DNA of 64,000 bases, from contig NW_022098044.1 of assembly GCF_002288925.2 (NCBI RefSeq), positions 15,362,462-15,426,461 of the forward strand. The letters run 5' to 3'. Under the pieces are notes generated by a model, which was not told where the DNA came from, made no database searches, and saw only the letters and a list, made by a program, of their open reading frames with translations. The translations under genes and the position numbers were made by a program. The stretch's first letter is position 1, and every line of letters begins with the position of its first letter. This DNA is from Delphinapterus leucas (taxonomy: Eukaryota > Chordata > Mammalia > Artiodactyla > Monodontidae). Below, one piece after another: positions 33,516 through 45,989 of the stretch.

Positions 33516-34645
33516 GTAAAAATATTTGTGTGTATTTATGTATGTCTATTCCAAAATATTTCCCTAGTCTGTGAGGTTGGATGAAGTCACATTAATATTA
33601 CCACTCAAATTTCACAGGCTCACAGTAGCCACTTCTTCGCAGGATCTCATGTTCAAAGTCACTCCAATTATAATGGCTTCTCTGGGGTTTTATCACACAA
33701 ATAAATATGCTCTGCTGGGTCCTACTCTGATTCCATCAGGGAACCTTATCTCCTGTGAGCTTCCACTGATAATCACTGTGCTTTCTGGGCACTATGTTCC
33801 CTCTGGGGCTTTGCCACAGTTCCTGAGATCATCACCAAGACAGTGGAGATGGGCTGGACACAACAGTGAAGAAGTGACGTGTTATCCCTAGAGGTGGGAC
33901 AGGAGTTCCTCTCCCCAACTGTGTTATAGCTCCTCACCTGTTTGGAGACCCAAACAGCATGGCTCAGGGCTCACCCATCTTTCTCCTGACCCTGACTACA
34001 GGCAACTGCCCAACAAATTTTTCCAGAGAGTCTTCTCCCCTCACCCCATTCCCATGTAAACCAATTGACGTAGACACTTGTGTGCCTCCAGACCCATGCA
34101 CAGATGTGTATAAGACTCAGCTTAGGTTCATGTGGGAACCTGACCCTGGTGCCTATTTCATTTTTCCTGGATTCTTAGAGGCCATTGAATGTACAATACA
34201 CCGCTGTTATAGCAAGAATTTATTGGGGGGGAGGGATGGAGACGTTGGGGAAAAGAACTATCATATTAAACACACATTTGATTGCAAGATGTATCTCAAT
34301 TTCAAAAACTTCCAAATGTGAAGAAGAAAATCAACCCCAACATTGAAGAAGGTGTAATTTAGTGGAGATATCTTGGAATTCATTTTACCATTTTGTTCTT
34401 GAATTTCTTTAACTAAAAAAACTGCCTGATACTTTGCCAAAAACATATTGTACATTCAATGTGTACCTATGAAACACAGAAGTTCAGAGATAGAAAGGGT
34501 GCATTCCCTATTAACAAGTTGTGGCCCAGAGATATTGGTGATGTGGCAAAGGAACAGAACCTGGTATGACTGAACAAGGAGATGCTCAGGTTTCCTGTCT
34601 CCTTGTCCACTATTCTTCATCCAAAGGAAAATAATGTGCATTTAA
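33516..34645. other. Single-copy sequence, no gene called
   Basis: Two plus-strand frames of 106 and 120 codons (33571-33891, 33959-34321) show no domain I recognise. No repeat was identified. Confidence 0.45.
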
Positions 34646-34658
34646 AGTAGTCATTTTA

Positions 34659-34792
34659 GGGGAGTTCCCTGGTTGCCTAGTGGTTAGGATTCTGGGCTTT
34701 CACTGCTGTGGCCTGGGTTCAATCCCTGGTTGAGAAACTAAGATCCTGCAAACCGTAAGGGACAGCCAAAAAACAAACAATCAAACAAAAAT
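34659..34792 (+). mobile_element. tRNA-Glu-like SINE, short form, exact 13-bp TSD
   Basis: Head 'gagttccctggttgcctagt', B box 'gggttcaatccctgg', then a short tail ending in CAAA-rich sequence. Flanking agtagtcatttta at 34646-34658 and 34793-34805 is a perfect TSD. Same subfamily as the copy at 20.9 kb. Confidence 0.95.
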
Positions 34793-34805
34793 AGTAGTCA
34801 TTTTA

Positions 34806-37039
34806 TCATGAGAAGTTTCTTTAAAATCAAATTTGCACTTATTTTATTTACTGAAAGAAGCGAAACACGCACTTAATTCTTTAGAAGGTGAAATATCTGT
34901 AATTCAGCCAGAAAAGGTAGGCAATATTTTTATCTTACTAATTTAGTAGGACAGCTGTAACCAAAAGTAATAGTTTATAAATATTGAGTGTGTCTTACTA
35001 ACAATGTGGAATTGTTTTTAATAAAATAAACACATAAATATTTGGATATATTTTACATAATAAAATAAGTATGAGGTCATATAAAAATCAAAGAAAATTT
35101 CAGGCAGATTTATATGATAAATTAAAAATATTGGGTTATACAACACATATTGGGATTTTAGCTTTTCCTTCACTTTCCTGTTGGGTTGGAACAGAAATAC
35201 AATGCAAGATAATTCACCATAAAATTACTAGTATGAATAGGAGGCCTCTGTAATGTAGATGGATGCAACAACAAATAAAGATTAATAATTTTTCTTTTTC
35301 TTGGTAATAACCAGTTATGAAAAATAGTGGAAAAATATTTGATTAATAATATAAATAGAAAAATAACTAGAACGAATTTTATACAGAAGGAATTCATTTG
35401 GCTGCAAGAAGCAGAGAGCTGAAGTATGAGTAAGTTAAATTGAAGAAGTATTGTTGCATGTTTAAAAGAAATACATTCAAGAGATAGACAATGAAGGACT
35501 AAAGCGGTGGTTCCATAGGCGCCCAGGTTTTTTTCCCTTTTCTATTTCACTGTCTTTGGCTGCAAATTCTGTCTCTACAGTTGCATCATAGTCCAGCATA
35601 ACTGATCAGTTTCTTCCCATCACATCACATTTGCATTAATCAGTCTCCAGCTGCAGATAACTGAACCCACTTTAGCTACTTTACATACAAATGGCTACAT
35701 TACAAAACACTAAAGCGTTTATAGAATCATAGGTAAGGCTGAAAAAACAAACACTAGTTTAAGATTTCTGGAATAACTCCCAAGTCACATGAAAGAAATG
35801 GGCCACCAAGGGAGCTACTGTCCCTTCTTTGATCAAGAAGCTGCTTGCCTGGTTTAAAGCTGCCACTCCACTTGCTGGCTCCAGCACCACATGGCTACTG
35901 CAAAGAGAGGAAGTCCAATTGCAGGAAGTCACATAATCACACAGCTTCAGTGATTGGGAAGCTCGTAGTACCACTGTTGGTGTCTTCAAAGCCAAGCTGT
36001 TTCTGCTACAGCCTGCACCCACGATTTCAGTGACTGGAAATGAGGTCCTTGGCTAATGCTTCCCCAGCATAACTAGATCCCACACAATCGGGCTTGCCAG
36101 AAAAAACAGTAGGAGCAGCATTCTGCTTTACTTCTGCCTTCCAGATCTTCTACTTACGCATTAGATGGGTTGAACATTCACCATATCCAGAACCACAGCT
36201 GCAAGGAAATCTGGAGAAAGTCATTTTTAGATTTCCAGTCTTTGAAATGTAGGAAGACACACTTTAAGGTAGTTGCAATAGACAGTAAGTGCCAATCCAC
36301 CATTCCACTAAAACATTCCAGTCAAAAGAAAGGAAAAAGGAAGGGGGAAGCTCAAAGGACATCCTCCTTCGTCAGATCAGTTGACTTTAAGCTTTCCTGA
36401 AGTCTCATCCAGTGATTTCCATTTGCCTCTCATTAGCCACTGCTAGCTGCAATGGAGGCTGGAAGCAGTGGGAAATTAAGGAGTGGTACCCATCTTGAGA
36501 CAGCATAGTTCTTAGCCTTCAAGTGCCATGGAGTTTGTCCCTCCCAGTAGATTCAAAGCCACTTGGGATTGGAATACCTCTAGATTGTGAACAATACTAT
36601 TTATACATTAGCACTATCATTCAAACTAAATTTGCACTGCATACATGCCATAATAGCTAATCTTACCCAAATATTTCCTTTTAAATTATTCACTTTTTGG
36701 AGATGAGATTTTCCTGGTTTTCCTTGCACAGCAAGTAGACTATACTAACCAGAAGGGAGTCCAGCATTGTATGAGTAGTCACCCCCTGTTAACACCTTGC
36801 TAATCACGTTGACATTCTTACAGAAGTACAAGCAAGAGCCACCAAAGGCTAGCCTTGGAATATTCTGTGGTTTCATTTTATTGAAACTGCCATAAAAAAC
36901 AGAGGGACTTACTGCTTCTCATACTTGTGTTTATAGAATAGAACATTAATGTTTGGAAACTTGAAAATGTAAGAGGGGAAAAAAAGGAAGTAAGAAGAAG
37001 TGTACAGGTGCAAGTTACCCCATCTTTCATTATAGGGAA
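34806..37039. other. Mostly single-copy; possible unnamed old repeats
   Basis: AT-rich to about 35400. The stretch near 35400-36420 ('tggctgcaagaagcagagag', 'agctgccactccacttgctg') resembles old interspersed repeats I cannot name. No gene is seen. Confidence 0.35.
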
Positions 37040-38010
37040 TAAGTAGATACAATCTAAAATAGAAACGTTGTGTCTTTCAATTTATTTGTTTCTTTTTCTA
37101 GTTTTACTACATTTGATTGATTTCCTAAATGTTTTTGTTGGTTTTGCAAGTTTTTGAACTTCCCATAATTATATGTATGTAATAATACTCTATTATTCTC
37201 CAGTCACTTGGCTTTTTCACTGAATAATAACATTTTCTTTAAGTCCATTAGTTTCTTTAAGTCCATTAGTTTCTTTAAGTCCATTGTGTTGATCAAAACT
37301 TTTGAGTCTCCGATTTTTGTTCTCTTGATCTATCAGTTACTGAGAGGGTAGCCAAATTCTCCAATATGATGGTAAGTTTGACAATTCTCCTTGTAGTTCC
37401 TTCAATATTTTCTTTTATATATATTTTGAAGCTAAATTGTTGGTTCATGCACGTTTAAATTTTAAATAACTTTTCCATGAATTCAACTTTTGATATTTTG
37501 TAAATATCAGAGTTTTATTTCTATTTAGTACTGCTTACCTTCAAGTCTCCTTAAGCTGCTGTTACTACAGATAAATTAGCTTCCTACTGTTTAGTACTTA
37601 ACTGGTCTATTATTCTTCATTCTTTAATGTCAAGTTTTCTAGATTTTTATGTTCTGTTACTTTTTTAAACAATGTTGAACTAGGTTAATTTTTTAATTTG
37701 GTTTCTCAATCTTTGTTTTTTTTAACTGTTATACCATCTATAGTTATTAATACATTTGGACCTACCTTCACCATCTTATTTTGTGCTTTTTGTTTGCTTC
37801 AACTCTTAAATGTTTCTTTTCTTTTCATTGCTTGATTTCAATTAGACTGATGATTATTTTTCTTCATTCTATGTTTTCCTTTTACTCATTGGAAATTATA
37901 TATTTTATATTTTTTCATCATGTTTCTAGAAATTTTATGTGCATACTTGACTGCTTCTATCCTCCAGTATCCATTTTGTCTTTCTTCCTCTTATTAATAG
38001 ATCTCCTTCA
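37040..38010 (-). mobile_element. Old L1M, antisense, ORF2 5'/spacer region
   Basis: Text such as 'cttgatctatcagttactga', 'ttctccttgtagttccttca' and 'cttgatttcaattagactga' follows antisense L1 endonuclease and spacer sequence. Heavily diverged. Confidence 0.6.
37234..37286. repeat. 18-bp tandem repeat, three copies
   Basis: The unit tttctttaagtccattag occurs nearly three times without a mismatch, inside the diverged L1M, so it arose recently by local duplication. Confidence 0.95.
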
Positions 38011-38974
38011 CAATTCTGACTGTCACATAGCCATACCATTATTAACATTTCTCAGTTTCTGTCCCTGCTGATTAGGGCCATGTGACTAGATTTTGGTTAA
38101 CAGGATATGAGCAGAAGGAATATGTGCAACTTCAACTTTGTGTCCTTAAAACACAAAGTTGCTTCATCTTCATGTGCTCTTTCTGTGTCTTTAATGACTA
38201 AAATGCAGACATGGTGACTTCAACCCTGTGAGTCAGGAAAGTCAGAGCAACTGTCTCAGACCCAATGATGGAAGACATGTGTTGAGATTTCATCTCAGGC
38301 CACTAGAGGATCTTGTGGAGTAAATCCTGCCCACTTGCCTGGTCTGTCCCATGAGAGAGAGAAAAATACTACCTCATTAAATTCATTGTATTTGTTTTCT
38401 TTTTTTTTTGATACAGGGTCTAAATCTCTATTCCCACTGACAGAGAAATACCAGAATTGGGGTGCTGTCATAACACAAACTAAAATATCTGCTGTTGATT
38501 CAACAGTCAGGCAATAGGATGCAAGAAAACAGATACTGAAGGCTAGAAACTTGATGACTCTTATTTATTGCAGGGAAACATTGGGTAAAACACTTGCCAA
38601 CATTCACCTGGAAGACAGACCATTGAAGTTTTCAGATCCAAGAAAGTAGTTGGAAATAGCCAGAATGTTAGTGTGTACTCATTGCTCCTTGTTGCTTTCA
38701 GCAAGTTTTTATAAAGACGGGTTATGGACTATTATCTCCTTACATCCATTTTCCCTTCTTGCTTTTAGTCATACCACACTACAATACTCTGGCAATATAT
38801 TTTTGTTGCATATGTGACCACTCAGCTGAGGACTACATTTCCCAACTTCTCTTGAATGTAGGTGTGGCTATATCACCACATTTTGGTCAATAGTAGAACA
38901 ACATAACTGATGTTTGTGAATTCTGCTTCATGTCCTTAAAAGTTATCTTGCTTATTCTCCGTATTTATTTTGTT
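38011..38974. other. Non-coding; possible old repeat halves
   Basis: 38070-38200 and 38840-38945 share related text ('tagattttggttaacaggat' and 'acattttggtcaatagtaga', each followed by 'gtccttaaaa'). This suggests two pieces of one old repeat family in the same orientation. An 11-bp perfect hairpin lies at 38133-38161. Confidence 0.4.
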
Positions 38975-39395
38975 TTATTTTATTTTTATTGATATGAAGT
39001 TTACATAACATGTAATATGCCATTTTAACATGTTCAATTCAGAGGTATCTGGTGTATTCACGATGTTGTGCTACTAACATCTCTTTTTACATTCAAAAAT
39101 AATTTTGCCATCCTGTAAAATCACCCCACACCCATAAAGTAACCACACATCATTTCCCCCTTCCACCAGTCCTAATTCATTTCTGTCTCAATGGATCTGC
39201 TTATCCTGAATATATCATATAAAAGGAATCATAATATGTGATCTTTTGTGTCTGACTTCTTTCACTAGCATAATGTTTTTGAGGTTCATCCGAGTTATAG
39301 TATGTATCAGTACTTCCTTCCTTTTTGTGGCTGAATTATACTCCTTTGCATGGATATGCCCCATTTGTATATCCATTCATCTGAATGAATACTAT
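38975..39395 (-). mobile_element. Old L1 3' end, antisense
   Basis: Antisense 3'UTR and ORF2 tail: 'ttgatatgaagtttacataa', 'tcactagcataatgtttttg' and 'ttgtatatccattcatctga'. It meets a sense L1 piece head-on near 39395. Confidence 0.8.
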
Positions 39396-39880
39396 CACCT
39401 CATACTTGTTAGAATATCTATTATTAAAAAAACAGGCAGCAAGTGTTGGCAGGGTATGGAAGAAAAGGAACCCTTATGAACTACTGGTGGGAATGTAAAC
39501 TGATGCAGCTTCTATGGAAAACATTATGAAGTTTCCTTAAAAAATTAAAAATAGAAAAAATATAAAAATAGAATTAGCATTTGCCTAGGCAATTCCACTT
39601 CTGGATATATATCCAAAGGAATTGGAAATCTTGAACATGAAGAGATATCTGCACTTTATGTTCATTGCAGCATTATTCATAATAGCCAAGGTATGGAAAC
39701 AATCTAAATGTTCATTAATGGAGGAATGAATTTTTAAAATGTGGTATATACATACAATGGAATATCATTCAGCCTTAACAAAGAAGGAAATACTGTCATT
39801 TTCAACAACATGACTGGAACTGGAAGACATTATGCTAAATGAAATGAGCCACAGAAAAACAAATACTGCATGATTTCATT
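39396..39880 (+). mobile_element. Old L1 ORF2 tail, sense
   Basis: Sense text from the ORF2 C-terminal region: 'aaggaacccttatgaactac', 'ggcaattccacttctggata', 'ttcattgcagcattattcat' and 'gaaatgagccacagaaaaac'. It overlaps in content with the antisense piece to its left, so the pair is more likely two copies than one simply inverted copy. Confidence 0.8.
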
Positions 39881-39930
39881 TATTTTATTTTATTTTTTTA
39901 TACAGCAGGTTCTTTTTTTGGGGGGGTGAA
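39881..39930 (-). mobile_element. Stub of an L1 3' end, antisense
   Basis: A T-rich start then 'tttttttatacagcaggttc' matches the first bases of the other L1 3'-end type (as at about 10.04 kb). It ends after about 30 bp in a T-run and a G7 run. Confidence 0.5.
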
Positions 39931-40165
39931 TTTTTTTTAACATCTTTATTGGAGTATAATTGATTTACAATGATGTGTTAGTTTCTGCTTTATATCAAAG
40001 TGAATCAGTTATACATATACATATGTTCCCATATATCTTCCCTCGTGCATCTCCCTCCCTCCCACCCTCTCTATCCCACCCCTCTAGGTGGTCACAGAGC
40101 ACTGAGCTGATCTCCCTGTGCTATGTGGCTGCTTCCCACTAGCTATCTATTTTACGTTTGGTAGT
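39931..40165 (-). mobile_element. Young L1 3' end, antisense (left arm of foldback)
   Basis: Oligo-T then 'catctttattggagtataat', 'catatacatatgttcccata' and 'cccactagctatctatttta'. It is a short 3' terminal copy and pairs in reverse with 40373-40602. Confidence 0.9.
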
Positions 40166-40606
40166 CTGTCATACAGAGTGAAGTAAGTCAGAAAGAGAAA
40201 AACAAATACTGTATGCTAACACAAATATATGGAGTCTAAAAAAGAAGTGGTTCTGAAGAACCTAGGAGCAGGACAGGAATAAAGATGCAGATGTAGAGAA
40301 TGGACTTGAGGACACAGGGAGGGGGAAGGGTAAGCTGGGAAGAAGTGAGAGAGTGACATTGACATATATACACTACCAAATGTAAAATAGACAGCTAGTG
40401 GGAAGCAGCCACATAGCATCGGGAGATCAGCTCTGTGCTTTGTGACCACCTAGAGGGGTGGGATAGGGAGGGTGGGAGGGAGATGCAAGAGGGAGGGGAT
40501 ATGGGGATATAGGTATACGTATAGCTGATTCACTTTGTTATACAGCAGAAACTAACACACCATTGTAAAGCAATTATACCCCAATAAAGATGTTAAAAAA
40601 AAAAAA
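40166..40606 (+). mobile_element. Young L1 3' end, sense (right arm of foldback)
   Basis: Sense 3'UTR from 'gagtgaagtaagtcagaaag' to 'ccaataaagatgttaaaaaa' with a poly(A) at 40594-40606. The last 230 bp are the reverse complement of the preceding antisense element, with some divergence. Confidence 0.9.
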
Positions 40607-40619
40607 GAAAGTGTCTGGT

Positions 40620-40990
40620 CCATGTGCCTATGTAATGATCCACAGGTATGAAATAGTAATGAAAATGCTCTATATGTACTGATACAGAAACATCTTTAAC
40701 ATATACTGTCATGTGAAAAAAGCACAGTGGAAAAAAATGTGTATAGTGAGCTACATTTTATGGTTGAAAGGGGTAAAATAAAAATGATCTTTGTATTTCC
40801 TAATTTTTACATTAGGAAATACTGGAAAGATTTTTTAAACTAACAAAAGTGGTTCCCTAAATGAAAGTAGAATAGGATTGATGGAAAAAGTGGTGGAAGC
40901 AAAACTTATTAATGGATACCTTTTAATATCATCTAATTTTTAACCCTTGTGACTGTATTTACTATTCAAATACAATAAAATTTTAAGTAA
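40620..40990 (+). mobile_element. Old L1ME-like 3' region, sense
   Basis: Text such as 'atatactgtcatgtgaaaaa', then 'gtgtatagtgagctacattt', matches old L1 ORF2 end and 3'UTR order. Confidence 0.6.
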
Positions 40991-41042
40991 CTATAATTAA
41001 TATCTGAATAAGGTAGAGAGATTAATTATTCTCAAACACCAT

Positions 41043-41245
41043 TCTTTTTTTTATTGAAGTATAGTTGATTTACAGTATTACATTAGTTTTACATGTACAA
41101 CACAGTGATTCAATATTTTTATAGGTTATACTCCATTTAAAGTTATTACAAAATAATGGCTGTATTCCCCTGTGCTGTACAATGTATCTTTGTTGCTTAT
41201 CTATTTTATACATAGTAGTTTGTATCTTGTAATTCTTTTAGTTTC
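41043..41245 (-). mobile_element. L1 3' end, antisense
   Basis: Oligo-T then 'attgaagtatagttgattta', 'tattcccctgtgctgtacaa' and 'tatctattttatacatagta'. Confidence 0.88.
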
Positions 41246-41763
41246 ATATCATAATGTATGGTTTCAACCAGTTCTTATACCCTTTTTCTCCCTCACTGAG
41301 ATTTTATTTTCCATCCAGGTTTTGATTCATCTCAGAGTTGACTAGATTCAATCAGTTTAAGGGCTCATGGATCTAGTAAACATTGAATCCTTATCCTCCT
41401 GTGAATGTCTACATTGTTGTTAATTTTGCTTTGTTGTGTTTTAGTTAAAGGATACTTGGGTCTTGATAACAGATAACATCACTCTACTGTTATTTGATAT
41501 AGGCTATTTTGGTGAAGAAATATAAGATCTACTTGAACTTTTTTCTCCTTAGTGTGACAGGATTTTTCTGCCTGGCTGGTTGTAGGATTTATGTTTTATC
41601 CTTGAAGTTTAGCAATTTCAAGAAGGTATGTCTTGGTATTTATTTTTCTGTATCAGTTCTTTTTCAGAAAATTTGTCTTTTTGAACGACAGATTCAATCA
41701 TGTTTCATACTTTGTGGTTGTACTTATTTCCTTGCTTTATTGATGTTAAAAATACTTCTTTTC
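41246..41763 (-). mobile_element. Possible old L1 fragment, antisense
   Basis: T-rich text ('ctccttagtgtgacaggatt', 'aaggtatgtcttggtattta') is suggestive of antisense L1 ORF1-region sequence but is much diverged. The 132-codon frame at 41509-41907 crosses a T16 run and is not a gene. Confidence 0.4.
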
Positions 41764-43760
41764 TTTTTTTTTTTTTTTTGTTATTTTCATTGGATTTTTC
41801 CCACGCAGTTTATTGTGAAAAATTTCACACATGCAGAAAAGTTGAAAGAATTTTACAGGGAAGTATCATATATCTACTTCCTGGATTCCAAAATTAACAT
41901 TTTATAATAGTTAGTTCATATATACCTGTCCTTCTATCCACCTTCAAGAGATTTTATTTTATCGATGCATTTCAAAGTAATTTTCTGATAACGGCACACT
42001 TCCTAATAAATACTTCAGCATGTATTTCATTAACTAGAATCTAATATTTATGTTTTTTTCTTTTGTGGTAAAAATAACAAATGACCAAATGTACAAATCT
42101 TAATTCCATGATTTTGACAAGAGCATACACCTATTTAACCTGAGCCCTTACCAAGATAGAGAATATTACAATTATCTCAGAAGTTCTCTCATGTTCATTC
42201 TCAGTATATGCCCACACTTAGGCCTAACCCCTAAGAGGCAACCATTATGATGATATTTTTTTAAAACCATGGATTAGTTTTGCCTGTTTTAGAACTTCAT
42301 AGAAATGGTACCACAAAATATGTACTTTTTGTGTAAAATTTCTTTTGCCCAACACAGTGTTTTGGAGGTTTATCCCTGACATTGCAATTATCAATAGTTT
42401 GTTCCTTTTTTGCTGCTGTGTAGTACTATGAATATACTGTTTAAGTTTTTTTTAATCCACTCTCCTGTGGGCTGATTCCAGTTTTGGGCTATTATGAATA
42501 AAACTGCTTTGTACAGTTTTGTCCATGTCTTCTTGTAGATATATTACACTTCTCCATTTCTCATGTAGAATAGCTGGGTTGAATGGAGGCATAGTTTTAT
42601 AAGAAACTCAAAACTTTGTCAGAAGTGATTGCATCATATTATGCTGCCACCAACAGTAAATGGAAGTCCCAGTCACTCCACATCTTCACTTATATTTGGT
42701 GTTGTCAGTTGTTTTAATTTCAGCCATTCTGGTGGATGTGGAGTGATAGTTCATCATTTTATTTTGTATTTTCCTGATGACCAATGATGATGCAAATTGT
42801 TTCATACGCTTATTGGCCATTTGTATATCTTCATTTGTGCAGTATATGTTGAAATCTTAAGCCCATTTTTAGTGAATTGTTTGACATTTTATTATCTTAG
42901 ATTACTGTCCTTTGTAAGACATATATTTTACAAATATTTTTTTCTAGTTGATGGCATTCTAGTAATTTTCTTAATCAAATCTTTTGATGAGTAGAATTTT
43001 AAAATTTTGATCAAGTCTAATTTATCAGTTTTTTCTTTTAAAGTTATTGCCTGCTATGTCCTAAGAAATATTTGCCTAACCCTGAGTCATAAATGAATTC
43101 CCTATATTTTCTTCTACAAGATTTATTGTTTTAGACTTACATTTAGGTCTCTGATGCATCTCAAATTAATTTTGGTGTATGACATGAATAGAGGTTACTA
43201 TTCATTAATTTTACATATGGGTATCAGTTATTCCACCACCATTTACTGAAGAGACTTTCTTTTCTGTATTGGATTCTTTGGTGCATTTGTCAAAAATCAA
43301 ATGATTGTATAAATGTCAGTCTATTTCTGCATAGACTGCAGTCTATTTGCAGTCTATTTCTATTTCATTGATCTGTCAAACCTTATGTCACTGTCTTAAT
43401 CACCGTAGTTTTATAGTAATTCTTAAAGTTAGGTAGTTTAAGTGCTCCAATTTGTTCTTCAAATAGTCACTGTAACCATATTCAGTATTCCAATCCGTGA
43501 ACATGGAATATCTCCCCACTTTCTGGTTTTCTTTAATTTCTCTCAGCAATGCTATCTGGTTTACTGTAGAGGTAATGCTGGTCTTTTATTAACTTTTCCT
43601 TAAGTATTTTATGCTTTTTGACAGTATTATAAATTATTTATCTAAAATTTCATTTTCCAATTCTTTGTTATAGTATATGGATATAATTTGGATTTGATGT
43701 ATTAACCTTGTATCCTGCAACCTAACTAAATTAACTTGTTAATTCTAATGTTTTTTATTG
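41764..43760 (-). mobile_element. Old L1M, antisense, 3'UTR into RT
   Basis: It runs from an oligo-T (41764-41779) and 3'UTR text ('attgtgaaaaatttcacaca') through ORF2 C-terminal text ('tctgatgcatctcaaattaa', 'accatttactgaagagactt') to the RT region ('ttgtatcctgcaacctaact'). About 2 kb and fairly complete, but highly diverged, with no open frame. Confidence 0.85.
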
Positions 43761-44500
43761 GTATAATTAAATGTGTCAATTTTTTCCTTAATATTTTCTC
43801 AGGTTTATATATTGTTTATAAAGGCCTTTGTTAATCCAAGATTAAGAAAATAAGTTCCTATTTTTGTAATACATTTCTAAATTTTACATTTAGAATTTTC
43901 ATTCTGTCTAGTATTTAGTTAATGTATGGTAAGGTACAAATGTAGCCACATGCCAACCTAATCATTGGCATAGTAAATTGTTTTATTGATGACACCATTT
44001 GTTCAATTAGTTATCCAATTTTGAATTGAAATTGAGTTGCCATTTTTATCTTATACTAAGTTTCAAGTAGACATGAGTCTGTTTCTGGGAGTTTTAGCTT
44101 GGTCTATTGATTTATTTGTCTATATTTTTGCTAATAATGAGGGTGGTTTTATTAATACAGAAGTTTATTTTTTCAAATATCTTGGCTAATTCTGTGCATT
44201 GACTCCTCCAGGTAAAATATAGAGTTAACCTAAGTTTTATGAAACATCTCACTGAGATTCTTATTAGAATTGAACTGAATTTACAGATCAATTTGAACTG
44301 TAGACCATTGAATATTGAATATTCCCATCCAGAAATATAATTTGCATCTTCTTTTTTCTTAGATGTTGTTTTATGACTGTAGTAGGGCTTAAAAATTTTC
44401 TTCGTGTAGGTCTAGGTTATTTTTCTCAAGCTTTTCATAAGTATTCTATAATTTGCTATTGTCATGGATCTTTTTATATTTTCTAACTGGTTTTTGGAAA
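43761..44500 (-). mobile_element. Second old L1M fragment, antisense
   Basis: From about 44000, antisense ORF2 text repeats a section already present to the left ('ggtctattgatttatttgtc', 'attagaattgaactgaattt'), so this is another L1 copy. 43761-44000 is unclear. Confidence 0.6.
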
Positions 44501-45989
44501 GCAATTTTTTTTCACAATTTCTTTCTTTCTTGAGTTTATAATGCACCTGAATATAATTGAATTCAAATCAATAAAATATAATAAAATTCTTAAATAGATG
44601 CTCAGATAATTGCCACCTTCATAGAGAAAGGAAGGGAGGCTGCAAGAGAAAAATGAATTTTCTTGTATTCCAGAAACCTCCACAAAGCAACCTCAGACTC
44701 ACTTGCATCTTGTATCTACAGTTGAGTAATATCATGATATATACTAAGAGTTTCCAATTTAAAGCATTGATTTAACATTGAAAGCACAAGGATCCCTAAA
44801 ATGAACTATTTGTTTTCACTGTTAACTGTATTTTTCGTTTATGAAGGAGAAAAGTCCAAAAGAATGAACTTCTCAATTGTTCTGTTTTTGCTGATGTACT
44901 TTAACCATTAGACTAAATTTGTGGATCTGGCCTGAAGGTTTTAATTTGAGTCCATCAGTTTATCAGGCCTGAGGGAAAATAAACTTAGCCTAAACCTCCT
45001 CTCCCCATTTCTAGGAAGTAGCAACTTCCTAGAAGGAGTGAGCACTGTAAGAGTTTAGAAAAATCCCAAGGAATATGCTTTAATCAGATTCTTTCTTGGG
45101 CACAAAGTAACAATGTTAATTTTTAAATGCTGTCTGTTCTCCAAATTATAGAGTGGTTAAAATTTTCCATTTTGTAATTTATAATATTTAAGCCAAATAC
45201 ACTTTCCCAGTGTTAACAAAGGGATGAATAGGCAGGGAAATGTCCCCACATGAGCTCCTTTAAAAAAAACCCACACATTTAAATCCAGAAATACCACCCA
45301 ATTTTCTAAAGTGTCTTGCCAGCCTTTTATCCTCATAAAACTCAATATAATGAGGCTAAATGCAATGCAGATGTCAGGGGAAATGCTCTAACCACTTCCT
45401 GTCAGCCATACAGGTATTCATAAGCCTTCTCCCCAAACCTTCCCACAGTGTCCCAAGCATTCATCTTCTCTGTGGGAAGCACTTGAATTTGACAGCCTAA
45501 AGTGTTTTCTTTTATTTTCAGTATCTCATGAAGATTTTCTGAAGCAGGAACAGCAGATAATATGGCTAACAATGATTACCACTCTTTATTTTCCTTATTC
45601 TGGGGGTGAAGGCTGCCCTAATTCTAAATCTCATTGTCAAAATCAAACAGACTGAAAAATTCCCTTGCTTTAATGTCCTGAAAAACTCTAAGTTGGTCAT
45701 TCAATCTCTCTTTCATATGCTATTGGGGTTTTATCAATATCATCCTGAATGATTATCAATCATTACTAATATTATCTTGGGCTCTGATTCTTTGAAGACT
45801 ATTTTTTTTAATTAATTAATTTATTTATTTATTTCCTTTTAATTTTTTAGTACATTTCTTTAATTTCTACTTACTAATGACCTACCAGATTAGGCCAATA
45901 TTGTATTAATTGTTATATGTATTATGGACTGTGATGTCTTCCTTTCAATGTTTAACTGGTACTTACTTAGTTTGCAAGTGAAACCTAAA
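44501..45989. other. Single-copy sequence, no gene seen
   Basis: AT-rich, with a (TTAA/TTTA) patch near 45810-45840. No repeat body or coding frame was recognised. Confidence 0.45.

Noticed and set aside
37234..37286. CRISPR-like array
   Set aside because: Units are directly adjacent with no spacers, inside mammalian L1 sequence.
38975..39880. A single L1 with 5' inversion (twin priming)
   Set aside because: The antisense and sense pieces overlap in L1 content, which a single twin-primed insertion would not give; two separate copies fit better.
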